Assembly: GCA_016808115.1 (NCBI GenBank)
Contig: JAEQBH010000128.1
Span: 62,001 to 126,000, forward strand
DNA length: 64,000 bases
Source of the DNA: Tetrastigma voinierianum
Lineage: Eukaryota > Streptophyta > Magnoliopsida > Vitales > Vitaceae
Direction of reading: 5' to 3'
The notes below the pieces were generated by a model that did no database searches, was not told the origin of the DNA, and was given only the letters and a program-made list of their open reading frames with translations. Within the stretch, counting starts at the first letter, position 1, and the number at the start of each line of letters is the position of its first letter. Below, in pieces: positions 11,480-20,350 of the stretch. The position numbers were made by a program, and so were the translations under genes.

Positions 11480-12645
11480 CTTGCTCAGATTTAAAATAGC
11501 TTGCTCAACTGGAGATGAGGATGGTGAGTGTTTGTGTTGAATGAGGAGCCACCTGCTTATTCTTTATTCTTTGTGCGAGTAAAGGGAACATGCTGGAGGG
11601 GTTGGCTGGGAAGGTTAGGATGATTCCTCCAATTGGGATTATATGTGTTGTTGTATTAGGCATTGGTTGATGGCTTGTATTGGCCCACAACATTGGCATG
11701 CTCATTCATTAAATCCCTCATTGAAGGAAGCCGGTTGGAGCGATACTCTCATGGTGATCGAGTGGATTGGGAAATGAAGCGAGAATTTGGATGTGTACGG
11801 GGGCCTCGCTCTTTGCCGTACCTCATGTTGATTTCTCATTTCAAGATCTTCCAGTCTTCTAGCCAAGGTAGACAGCTTTTCCTTCATCTCCATATCCTCT
11901 GAGAGTGAGTGCATGCCTCCCCTTTGATTGGCTGCAGGTCTCACCTTTCTGCTTCCCTGAGGTTGGGTTCATCCCATGCCTTGGATGTCCTAGCCACATA
12001 ATTCAAGAAGTCCATGGCTTCCTCTGGATGTTTGCTCATGAAGTCCCATCCACACATAGTTTCTAAAAACTGCTTCATAGTAGGGGACATTCCAATATAC
12101 AAGTGATTAACCAGCATCCAAGTATCAAAGCCATGGTGAGGACAGGCACTGATGGTCTCTAGGTACCTTTCCCAGCACTAGTAGAATTTCTCATTTTCTT
12201 GGGCGACAAAGGTGTAAATTTGCCTCTTCAAATTATTGGTTTTATAGGTGCTGAAGAATTTCTTTAAAAGTGACGCATATCACTTGATTCCTAATAGTTC
12301 GACCTCGAGAGAGTTGAGCTAGATTTTAGCCTTGTCCTTCAGAGTTAGAGGAAAGAACTTCAGTCTCATCAGATCCACATTGAAGATGTCCTCTTTGAAG
12401 GTATTGCATACTTCCTCGAATTCCCGGATGTGTGAATATGGATTTTCACTCTCCATTCCATGGAAAGTGGGGAGCAGGGGCATAATGTAGGGCTTGATGA
12501 TTATGTCCTCAAGAGGAGGCACAATGCAGGAGGGTGCACTTATCCTTTGAGGATGTATATGATCCCTCATTGATCTATATGCATTGGGATTTTTGTGAAC
12601 CTGTTGGCTCTTTGCTCCTGCAGTGGAGCTGCCGACCATAGGTAA
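11480..12645 (-). pseudogene. R3 gag (Athila-like), several frames
   Basis: In minus-strand order the N-terminal frame starts near 12639 and reaches NPYSHIREFEEVCNTFK and FPLTLKDKAKI at 12319-12450, which is typical Athila/Tat gag. In shifted frames follow a CPHHGFDTWMLVNHLYIGM stretch (about 12095-12160), MKQFLETMCGWDFMSKHPEEAMDFLNYVA-like sequence (12000-12080, quoted only in part elsewhere) and a coiled-coil-like MEMKEKLSTLARRLEDLEMR (11840-11900). The capsid would package the element RNA. At least four frameshifts and several stops make it a pseudogene. Confidence 0.8.
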
Positions 12646-12930
12646 TATGCTCCTTCATATTTCTGTTCTTGTGGAGTGTGCTCCTTTCTAATATGTTTGT
12701 TGTGTTCCTATCCTAGTGGTGCATAAACTCCTATAAAATAGCACAAAACACAACAAGGGACAAAAACAAAACAAGCTACCAAAAAGGTTAATGTTAGCAA
12801 AAAAAAAAATAAAAAAAATACAAATTTGAAGATAGAAATTGTATATAGATAGTATAAAAATTGAATCAACCTAATAGTGAAATGCTAGGGGAAATAACAG
12901 TAAAAACAAAAAGGTTGAAAATTCACTAAC

Positions 12931-12952
12931 ACTTGTGATGTGGATCACAAGT
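12931..12952. other. Perfect 9-bp stem, 4-nt loop near PBS, R3
   Basis: Arms ACTTGTGAT (12931-12939) and ATCACAAGT (12944-12952) enclose GTGG. The hairpin lies 51 bases from the 5' LTR edge, on the leader side of the primer-binding site. The identical stem and loop recur at 33756-33777 in R6, at almost the same distance. A role in dimerisation or packaging is inferred only. Confidence 0.8.
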
Positions 12953-12983
12953 TCAACAACTCGTCACTTGCACTTAGGAACCA

Positions 12984-13001
12984 TCCCCTGCAACGACACC
13001 A
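12984..13001 (-). other. Primer-binding site (tRNA-Asp type), R3
   Basis: On the minus strand the sequence after the LTR is TGGTGTCGTTGCAGGGGA. It differs at a few positions from TGGCGCCGTTGCCGGGGA, the complement of the 3' end of plant tRNA-Asp, which Athila-type elements use. Two bases separate it from the LTR end at 13004. Confidence 0.75.
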
Positions 13002-13003
13002 TT

Positions 13004-14139
13004 TGATTCGAATGCGGTAGGGTATGCCGGAATCAAAAAAATTTATAAACCTAATTCCTCCTACTGCAGTAGCATAGCTACTGCAGTATAGTGGCTCTAG
13101 GGTCGAACACAGGGATGGGTTTTCTTCGCACAAATGATTTACATTTAAGCTCAAATTGGTGAATTTGGTTTGGATTCTGGGATTTTGTAAAAGCAGTGAG
13201 GGTTGATTATTTGCAAACTGAAAATAAACTAAACTAAAAAATGTGAAAATGAGCTCCTTAAAGCATCAGACTACTGGGGTTGAGGTCCTAGGGTAAATGA
13301 GAGGTTCTCGGGTCCTTTTCCTCGCGTTGGGGAGGATGACCTATAGTCATTTCCCGAATTAGATCTTCATTTGGTTATCAAAACTGAACCCTAATAATTT
13401 TTCCTTTTGAAATATTGCATTTAATGAGCATCCATTGAACCCTAAAAGCTTGCCAAATACAAGTTAATCAAGGTACATTTAAGAGATTTAAACCTAGAGT
13501 GAAGGATGGAAACATAAATGACAATAAATGCTTGCATTAAAAACAGAGAACCAACATTTTACCTCAAAACCTGAGCCCAATAGCCCTCATCTTCAAGGAT
13601 AGAGGGAGTTTAGCTAACCATCCCTTGAGTTGTCATCCTCAAGTGGTGTTTGGTAGTCGAGAAAATAGAAGAAAGGGAGAGAAAATAAAGTAGAAGAAGA
13701 AAAGCAGGAAAACTCCCACCCAGCAGCTGTGTATTCAGCAAAAGCAAAAATCAAGCTCCATCTACAAGATGGGAAAAATCACAAAACGGATGTCAAACGG
13801 GAGGTCAACAGAGCAAAAAAAAAAAAAAAAACAAGAAAATGCGAGTATTTTTGCTGCTATGCGAAAGGCTCACTTTCGATTTCCGGCTTTTACGCTCTTC
13901 TTTCCTTTTGGTTTTATTCTGCCGTCTTTGAGAGTTCGACTCGAATTCGATGCTTGGATGACTTCGACAAATTTGGCGTAATAACTTGCAAAAGCGCAAA
14001 ATTAAGCGCGAAAATGCGATCGATCAGAATAGCGAGACCTTAATGTGCAAATCGGGTTAATTCGGTTGATTAGTACACAAAAAGTGCTCAAAACCTATAT
14101 TAAATAGGGCTCAAAATAGCACTTTTTGGGTACTAATCA
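13004..14139 (-). repeat. R3 5' LTR, with deletions
   Basis: It is 1136 bp from TGATTCG to CTAATCA. Relative to the 3' LTR it lacks about 100 bp near 13440 and about 85 bp near 13770. The second gap removes the TATA-like site. As this is the 5' LTR, the element has probably lost its own promoter. Confidence 0.85.
13085..13110. other. tRNA-Asp-like module in U5 (R3; also R6)
   Basis: AGTATAGTGG, then a short spacer, then GGGTCGAACAC. The first part equals a stretch of the D-arm region of plant tRNA-Asp, and the second resembles its T arm (GGGTTCGATCC). The same module is present in the other R3 LTR (7769-7794) and in both R6 LTRs (25597-25621 and 33914-33938). In the element RNA it appears as the complement, about 84 nt upstream of the tRNA-Asp primer site. 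There is no anticodon arm, so it is not a tRNA gene. Confidence 0.6.
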
Positions 14140-14387
14140 CCTCCGTAGAGGGATGTAGCCTTTATGATTGAGTTACATCGCCCATTTTTATGACTCCGCA
14201 TAGGATGACGCCGGTTGAGTTGCAGGAACTCAAGGTCCAGATACATGAATTATTAGACAAGGGTTTCATTAGTCCAAGCACTTCACCATGGGGCGCTTCG
14301 ATTCTGTTTGCTAAAAAAAAGGATAAGACCCTTCGACTGTGCATTGACTACCGACAGTTGAATAGGGTTACGATCAAGAATCGATAT
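14140..14387 (+). pseudogene. R1 reverse transcriptase, N-terminal fragment
   Basis: After the R3 target duplication the pol linker resumes (RDVAFMIEL), then the frame from about 14190 reads MTPVELQELKVQIHELLDKG, FISPSTSPWGASILFAKKKD and LRLCIDYRQLNRVTIKNRY. These are the start of the RT fingers domain of Ty3/gypsy elements. The frame breaks at about 14387 where R4 sequence begins. The catalytic part of RT, RNase H and integrase of R1 are not found to the right. They were deleted or lie outside the window. Confidence 0.9.
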
Positions 14388-14456
14388 CAAAAACTTGTTG
14401 TGACCAAATCATATATGTAAAAATTTATGATACCATTACCACAGGACTATATGCTA

Positions 14457-14475
14457 ATCCCCAGTAAAGGCACCA
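14457..14475 (-). other. Primer-binding site (tRNA-Asp type), R4
   Basis: On the minus strand this reads TGGTGCCTTTACTGGGGAT, which aligns with the tRNA-Asp primer site TGGCGCCGTTGCCGGGGAT with four or five changes. The flanking bases CAAAAACTTG (rest of an AAGTTTTTGGCGCC-type junction) are usual for this group. The LTR begins TGTTTAG at 14482. Confidence 0.65.
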
Positions 14476-14481
14476 AAAACT

Positions 14482-17097
14482 TGTTTAGACAAAAAAAATA
14501 ACTTGTATGCTCATAAGGAAAATCGATGTGTCAATGAATTCATTAAAGATTTAGTTGGTCTTAATACTACAAGTGCACATGTCATATAAGTAATAAAAGT
14601 GGACCTATAAGTCCGGATATCGTTCCCATAGAGATGGAAAAGAATCTAAAATTCAATTACCCCAACTACTCAAGTTCTACACTATTTAAACTTCCATTTC
14701 ATAGAAATTTAAGTATCCAAACTAAGAATTCTACTATTTGAATTTCTAAATCTGTAATAAGGGAAAATTTTAAAATCCTAAACATAAATAATTTGAACGA
14801 ATTATTCTTTGAAGTGGACAACGATTTCAACTTCTTTATTGAAATTATCAATTCCTACATCATAATCTAGTCGATTCTTTCATAAATTGGAATGCGAGAA
14901 GTGTCAAAGAGGCAAGATAGTATAGTTTGGATTTCTCCTTTAACCATACTTTTCACTAATTAGAGAATCATGTTTATTTCTGATTCATGTTTCTAATCAA
15001 TTACTTGTAATCAGAATTTCTTTATAAGATTTGGGTATTTTTCTTTTCCAATACTTCATACCCATTTCTTATGACTTCAGATTTCTTGCTTCCCAAGACA
15101 GGGCCGTTGCCAGATTTCTACAAGATGAATGATGTCTCATCCTTTAAATCTTAAAGATTTCTCCCTTTCCTTGATTAGATCTAAGCTAACACGGGATTAA
15201 GATCATTCCTCCAGACCAAGGAGAGATCTCTAATTAATTAAATTGATAGTTTACTCAACTCTTTCTCAAACCATGAGTAAATTGAGGATTTATCTAAATA
15301 ATATTTCAGAGCTCATTAGTTCTTCAATATTAGTCTAGCATACCCTCAAGTAATTGCTCCATGCTCTCAGGAATCTCCATCTCTGTGTCACTAAGAGGGC
15401 CTCCTGGAAATCAGAGCCAGATAACAATCCTTTTGTGGGTATTAGTTTCTAATATTGGGAACAATTCACTGTATGAACATCACCATTCAAACAAGTTCAA
15501 GATTCTCAACCCAGGAAATTTCTTTCTAATTGTGTAGAAAAGACCATAACTAATATTAGATCTTTCCCAGCAGAAGTTGTGTTCGGCTTGGATCCTGATG
15601 TACAGAAATATTGTCAGAAAATTCCACCTCTTGCAATCAGAAAAAATGAATTCCGGCTTTTGTCTAGATTTCATTGAATTGACGATGTCGAAGTAATTTC
15701 AACAATTTTAATTCAACTTCTAAACCCGAACAATTCATTGTTTAGTCCAAGTGCTCAATTAATTCTACCTTCGTCTAATCTATGAAGAAAAGAAAAAAAA
15801 AAGAAAAAAAAAGAAAAAAAAAAGAAAAGAAAAATATAATACAAAAGAGTCCTCAGCTACCCAGATGCTCTGGTTTTTCCTCCTTCTTTCTTTTCCTTTC
15901 CTCAAATTGTTTCCATTTATAGAGCCCAGAAGTTTAGGCCCTAAATTCGAGGCTACATTGTGGATCCCAAAATTAAGCCCAGTTGTTTGTCGCAACTTGG
16001 AAGTTTTTACATCGCGACAGTGTTTGATCTTCATCGTAGGTCTACGTTGCGACATGCGTCGTGCGAATAAGCTACCGTTCTGTGCTCCTTCTTGGATTCT
16101 GTCGCGATTGAGTTTCCTTAGTCGCGATAGTATTCTTTTCTTTAGCATATTCATTTTGTCATGACAGAGTTTCCTCTGTTGCGACATATCTTTCTTTGGC
16201 TCCTTAACAATCTGTCTTGCAAAGTCTGTCGTTCTAACCATTCTATGTTGCGACAATCTTATGTGTGGTTCCTTGAATAGTTATGTCGCGACATCAACAA
16301 TTTTGTAGTGACAAAGTTTATGTGCAGCTTCTTCAAATGGGTGTCGTGACCCAGTTTTTATGTCCCGACAACATTTTTGTTTTGGTTATTGTTGAAACAA
16401 TGTTTCTTATATTGTCGACAAAGTTTTGTTGCCACTTAACCTGATTTCTTGTTGCAACTTCATTTTGATGTTGCGACATAGCCTCTTGGTGTTGTCGATG
16501 TTTGTTGTCGCGACCTGGTTTGTTATGTCGCGACAGGACTTTTCTGTATTCAGCTTATCTTTGTGTCACGACCCAGTTTGTTATGTCGCAACCAAACTTC
16601 TCTTCCTTAGTGTTGTCGATGTTTCTTTATTCATTGACCCGGTTTGTTATGTCTGTCAGTTACATTGTTAGCTTATGCGTGTGTTATAGTTTGTTATGTC
16701 CGCAGCCAGGGACTTTTCTATATTCAGCTTATCTTTGTGTCACGACCAAACTTCTCTTCCTTGTGTTGGAATCTTTGTCGTGACATAGAAAAGTTTGTCG
16801 CGACCTTGTTTATTTGTGTTCATCTCATCTCTATGCCACGACCTTAAGACCCCTGTCGAGACATCGAAACATCTCTCCAGCTTGAAGTATGTCGCAACAT
16901 TGGATTCTTTTGTTGCAATAAGGTCAATTCACTAAGTAAGCATCACATGTCGCGACTTTTTTTATCCATCACGACCCGGAGTTTCTTATTCTTTTTTGTC
17001 GCATTCTGTTTGCCTTTTTACATATGGTACAAAGCCCTTAATTAACATGGCCTACGAGGCCTTACACTTCTCTTGCATCCATGTTACTTTGGATAAA
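14482..17097 (-). repeat. R4 LTR copy a
   Basis: It begins TGTTTAGAC next to the primer site. It contains the U5 module AAGTGCAC...TATCGTTCCCATAGAGATGG (14568-14633), a candidate TATA box on the minus strand (CTATAAATGG, 15913-15922), and the first GTCGCGAC array (15988-16960). It is interrupted at 17097 by LTR copy b. Its distal end is probably 19744-20328. The K/F-rich frames at 15780-16256 come from low-complexity sequence and the array. Confidence 0.6.
15988..16960. repeat. Array 1 of paired GTCGCGAC dyads
   Basis: At least seven exact TCGCGA cores occur, along with many one-step variants (TTGCGA, TCGCAA, TCATGA, TCACGA). In the clearest units the two dyads of a pair are about 20 bp apart (16102 and 16122; 16159 and 16179), and pairs recur every 57 bp or so. 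The array is more decayed than array 2. It lies upstream of the LTR TATA box on the minus strand, that is in U3. Confidence 0.85.
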
Positions 17098-18430
17098 TGT
17101 GTTTGGTAAATAATTTTCTCTTAATATTCATGATTTAAATGTAAAAAGGGTTCAGTCTATGACACTGCAAGTGCACAGGTCATACATCTGAATGTAAGTC
17201 CAGGTATCATTCCCACAGAGATTGATAGCGAATTACTGGATCCAGCTACTGACTACTAAAATTCCATACTATTTGGACTGAAAACTCATAATGAAGGTTT
17301 TATCTACACGACACAAATTAAAACTCCTATACTATTGAATATGTTCAAACTGGCTAAAACAAAGTAAATGAATGAAAATAAATTGTATACAAATGAATGG
17401 ATTGAATGGGTTTCTGTGAGAAACTGAAAACTTCTCCGATAAATACAATGGAATAGTCAATTCCAACGCTAAACCCCATTGCTTTCTTGTTCTATGCGGA
17501 TCGTTTTTGTCAGATTTCCTAATTATTGAGTGGATCTCTCCATATTCGCTGATTGGATATCCTTGCTTCTCTCGAAAACCAAAAATCAAACCCATTCTAT
17601 ATTGAACTCTCTTGCAGAGATGCGGGTATTTTTCTTTCTCGATACTTCATACCCATTTCTGGTGGCAATGAACTTTTGCTACCTTCTCGGGATTTTTATA
17701 AGGTTTACTACTTAATTGGTGGCTCAACCTCTAGATCTCTATAGGTTTATCCTTTCCCTTGATTAGATCTAAGCTAACACGGGATTGGAACATAGATTAA
17801 GGTGAACTCTACGATTATTTATATTGTTAAATACACCCCTCCAACTTCAATTATGAAGCGAATGGGGTTATCGAAATGAACTTTGGAGAAATTTCGGCCC
17901 GATTAAATCGATGGTAGTCGAACATATGAAAGAATGCTCGACTCTCGGAATCTCAGTCTCTTTGTCCTTGTGAGAGGGCATCATGGATATCGGAGTAAGA
18001 TGCATTCCTCATTTGGTATTAGGTACTACTGTTGGGAACTTATCCATTCAAACGATACCGATTAGTAAAGCCGGGCAAATTAATTCTCCATAATTGTGCA
18101 AGAAAGACTGTAACTAAATGTAAATCAAATTCAGCAGAGCTGCGTTCCGATTACTGCATTGCGAATTAAGAAATGGGCCATAGATCTATATACGACCCTT
18201 GTAATTGCAATAAAACTAAGAAAAATGAATTCAGAGAATTAGTCTAGATTTCATAAATTTTCGAGGTATTAATACTTAAGAAAATAATAGAACTAAAGAT
18301 CCGGCTCTGCTCGTCTACACAGCCATGATTCAAAAAAAAAAAAAAAAATCTACTCTAAAATATACCTTTGAGTTCCTCTTCTTCTCCGCACGGGTAGTGA
18401 GCAGGGCTTACTTTACTCTTCTATAGCTAT

Positions 18431-18440
18431 CTATTTATAT
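18431..18440 (-). promoter_or_regulatory. Candidate LTR TATA box, R4 copy b
   Basis: ATATAAATAG on the minus strand lies about 80 bp downstream (in element sense) of array 2. It is followed by a purine-rich leader, as in LTR promoters. Copy a has CTATAAATGG at the same relative place. Confidence 0.55.
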
Positions 18441-18517
18441 TGCAAAAAGAATCTGGGCCTAATCCCCAAAATGCTCCAGGTGGAAATCCAAAGAAAAGCC
18501 CGACTCAGCTGTTCTGT

Positions 18518-19567
18518 GTAGCGACCTCGAGTTGATGATGTCGCGACATGGACGACTGTGTGATTAGCTGCGTGTTCGGTCGCGACTTCTTTCTCTAAGT
18601 TGCAACTAGTTTGTCTTGCAAATGCCTTTGATTAGTGGTCGCGACATCGTTTGTGGTCGCGACCTCTTTTGCTCATCGTTCCTTCAGTGTTGATGTCGCG
18701 ACCTTAGTTATATGTCATGACATCATTGTCTTCCTATTCTTTTGGCTTCTGAGTTGCGACATCAATTTTAGGTTGCGACCACTTTGCTGTTTGTATGATG
18801 ACTTCATGTGGTGACTTTGATTCCTTGGTCGCAATTGTGTTTGTGGTCTTCTTGCTTTCATATCTTTCAATTTTATGTCGCGACCTCATGGTGATGTCGC
18901 GACCTCTTTTGCTTCCCATTTCTTTTCTTCAGGTTGCAACCTCAGTTCTACGTTGCAACTATTTTCCTCTTTCCCACCTATTTTCTAGGTCGCGACCTCA
19001 GTTACATGTCGCGACATCAATTTCTTCTGCTAAGCTTTTCTTCAGGTCGCCACCTTAATGAGTGGTCGCGACATCATTTATGATCCTTGACTTGTGAAAG
19101 GTCGCAGGTTTAGTTCCTGGCAAGTGCTTCTATTTGGCTACAGGTTGCGACCTCCTTCCAAACTCTATCTTTGGTTGCACCTTAAATCCTCCTGTTTGTA
19201 TGTCGCGACATCACAATGATGTCGCGACCTGAAATGGATCCTTTTATTTAAAAACTGGTTGCAACCTCTTTCTTTTGCAAAAACCTCTCTGGTGGTTTCA
19301 TAGACGGATCCTTGTCGCGACTTCAGAGTGGTGTCGCGACATCATTTCTTTTCAGTTGGTGTCGCGACATCAAGATGATGTCGCGACATATCCACTCCCT
19401 TGATTATTTCCTTTAGTCTCGACCATGTTTTCTTTAATCGCCAACCTCCTTCTTCAAGTCACGACTTCACTTGTTCAAGTTTTCAATTTCTTCTTGAATA
19501 GAATGCGGTGATGTCGTGACTTGGAATTATGCAACAATGAGCATTCTGTCGCGACAGAATTTTGATT
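18518..19567. repeat. Array 2 of paired GTCGCGAC dyads, 57-bp period
   Basis: About 17 exact TCGCGA cores lie here. Pairs are 18-19 bp apart: 18639/18657, 18696/18715, 18754/18773, 18878/18897, 18934/18953, 18990/19009, 19047/19066, 19203/19222, 19315/19334 and 19362/19381. Successive pairs are mostly 56-58 bp apart or a multiple of that. Variants are mainly C-to-T or G-to-A changes at the CpG sites. The array fills U3 upstream of the TATA box on the minus strand. Confidence 0.9.
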
Positions 19568-19741
19568 GTGACCTCGGTCTGGCTGGTACGCTCTTGATTT
19601 TGCTAAGATTTAAGTTTCTGCTGTATTTTCCTGCAAAAATGAAATTTGAGTTAATCATCCACTTTTCTGCAATTAAATCACATTTATCTCGTAACATACT
19701 CAGAAAAATGGATTAAAAATCTAATGAGTTTTTGGACTCAT

Positions 19742-20143
19742 CAGCGACATACATAACCTTGTCACGACAGAAACTTCTTCTTTTAGTGTCACGACATACA
19801 TTATTACCTTGTTGCGACAGGTTTTTTTTTTTTTCAAAGCTCTTCTTTTGTCTCAACAAGCTTTTCCATGTTGCAATAATCAATGTCGCGATAGAAGGGG
19901 ATTCTGTCGCGACAGAGATTCTACCTTCCGTTCTTCATTATGTTGCAACATAAACTTTCTTTGTCTCAGTTGACTTGTTATTTTCTTCTCATTTTCTGTT
20001 GCGACACGCTGTCTTTTGTCGCGACAGAGCGCATTTGTCACTATTTAGACCTTTGTGTTGCGACAAAGGAAATATTGTCGTGATAGAGTTCCTTTGCCAT
20101 TTGCTTGGAAGTTTGTTGCGACACACAAAAACTCTGTCGCGAC
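19742..20143. repeat. Array 3 of paired GTCGCGAC dyads
   Basis: Pairs lie at 19886/19907, 19999/20019, 20058/20078 and 20116/20137, 20-21 bp apart, and the last three pairs recur every 58-59 bp. The flanking type (GTCGCGACAGAG) resembles array 1 and differs from the CTC/ATC type of array 2. That is the reason for joining it to LTR copy a. Confidence 0.85.
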
Positions 20144-20328
20144 AGAGACTGATGCAATTGCTCTTTTTCTCTTCTTTCCTATTGGAATTTTCTCCTTTTT
20201 GAATTAAAACCTGCAAAACACAAAGTTGGTAAATATTCCATAATTTGGCATTAAAATAGATCTGAAGATACTAAAAATAAGCCAGAAAAATGGATTAAAA
20301 ATAGATGAATTTAAGACTCATCAAATTC

Positions 20329-20350
20329 CCCTAAACTTAAAGTTTTGCTT
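20329..20350 (-). other. Candidate polypurine tract, R4
   Basis: On the minus strand TTTAGGGGAATT directly precedes the LTR start TGATGAGTC. It is short, purine-rich and in the right place to prime plus-strand DNA synthesis. Confidence 0.55.

Larger units (their letters stand above)
7688..14139 (-). mobile_element. R3: Athila-like gag-protease element, minus strand
   Basis: This element has two direct LTRs (7688-8995 and 13004-14139) starting TGATTCG and ending in TCA. It has a tRNA-Asp-type primer-binding site and gag and protease remnants on the minus strand. Flanks read CCTCT and CCTCC, a 5-bp target duplication with one change, and the R1 pol reading is restored when the element is removed. 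The internal region of about 4 kb has no RT, RNase H or integrase motif. It was therefore either always non-autonomous or is internally deleted. It is closely related in plan to R6. Confidence 0.85.
17098..19743 (-). repeat. R4 LTR copy b, nested in copy a
   Basis: It begins TGTGTTTGG or TGTTTGG (17098/17100) and ends GGACTCATCA at 19743, matching the second LTR end GACTCATCA at 20328. It carries the U5 module (AAGTGCACAGG...GTATCATTCCCACAGAG, 17170-17224), a TATA box and array 2. Bases 19744-20328 resume array sequence of copy-a type, so copy b looks like an insertion. I see no clear target duplication, so an alternative is a recombined tandem LTR. Confidence 0.6.

Noticed and set aside
15780..16256. 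158-codon reverse frame
   Set aside because: Its C terminus is a poly-Lys/Phe low-complexity tract and the rest crosses the decayed dyad array and the TATA region. Such composition is expected by chance.
18518..19567. CRISPR-like array
   Set aside because: The repeat core is 8 bp, the spacing is 19 and 57 bp, spacers are similar to each other and the host is a plant. It is an LTR minisatellite.
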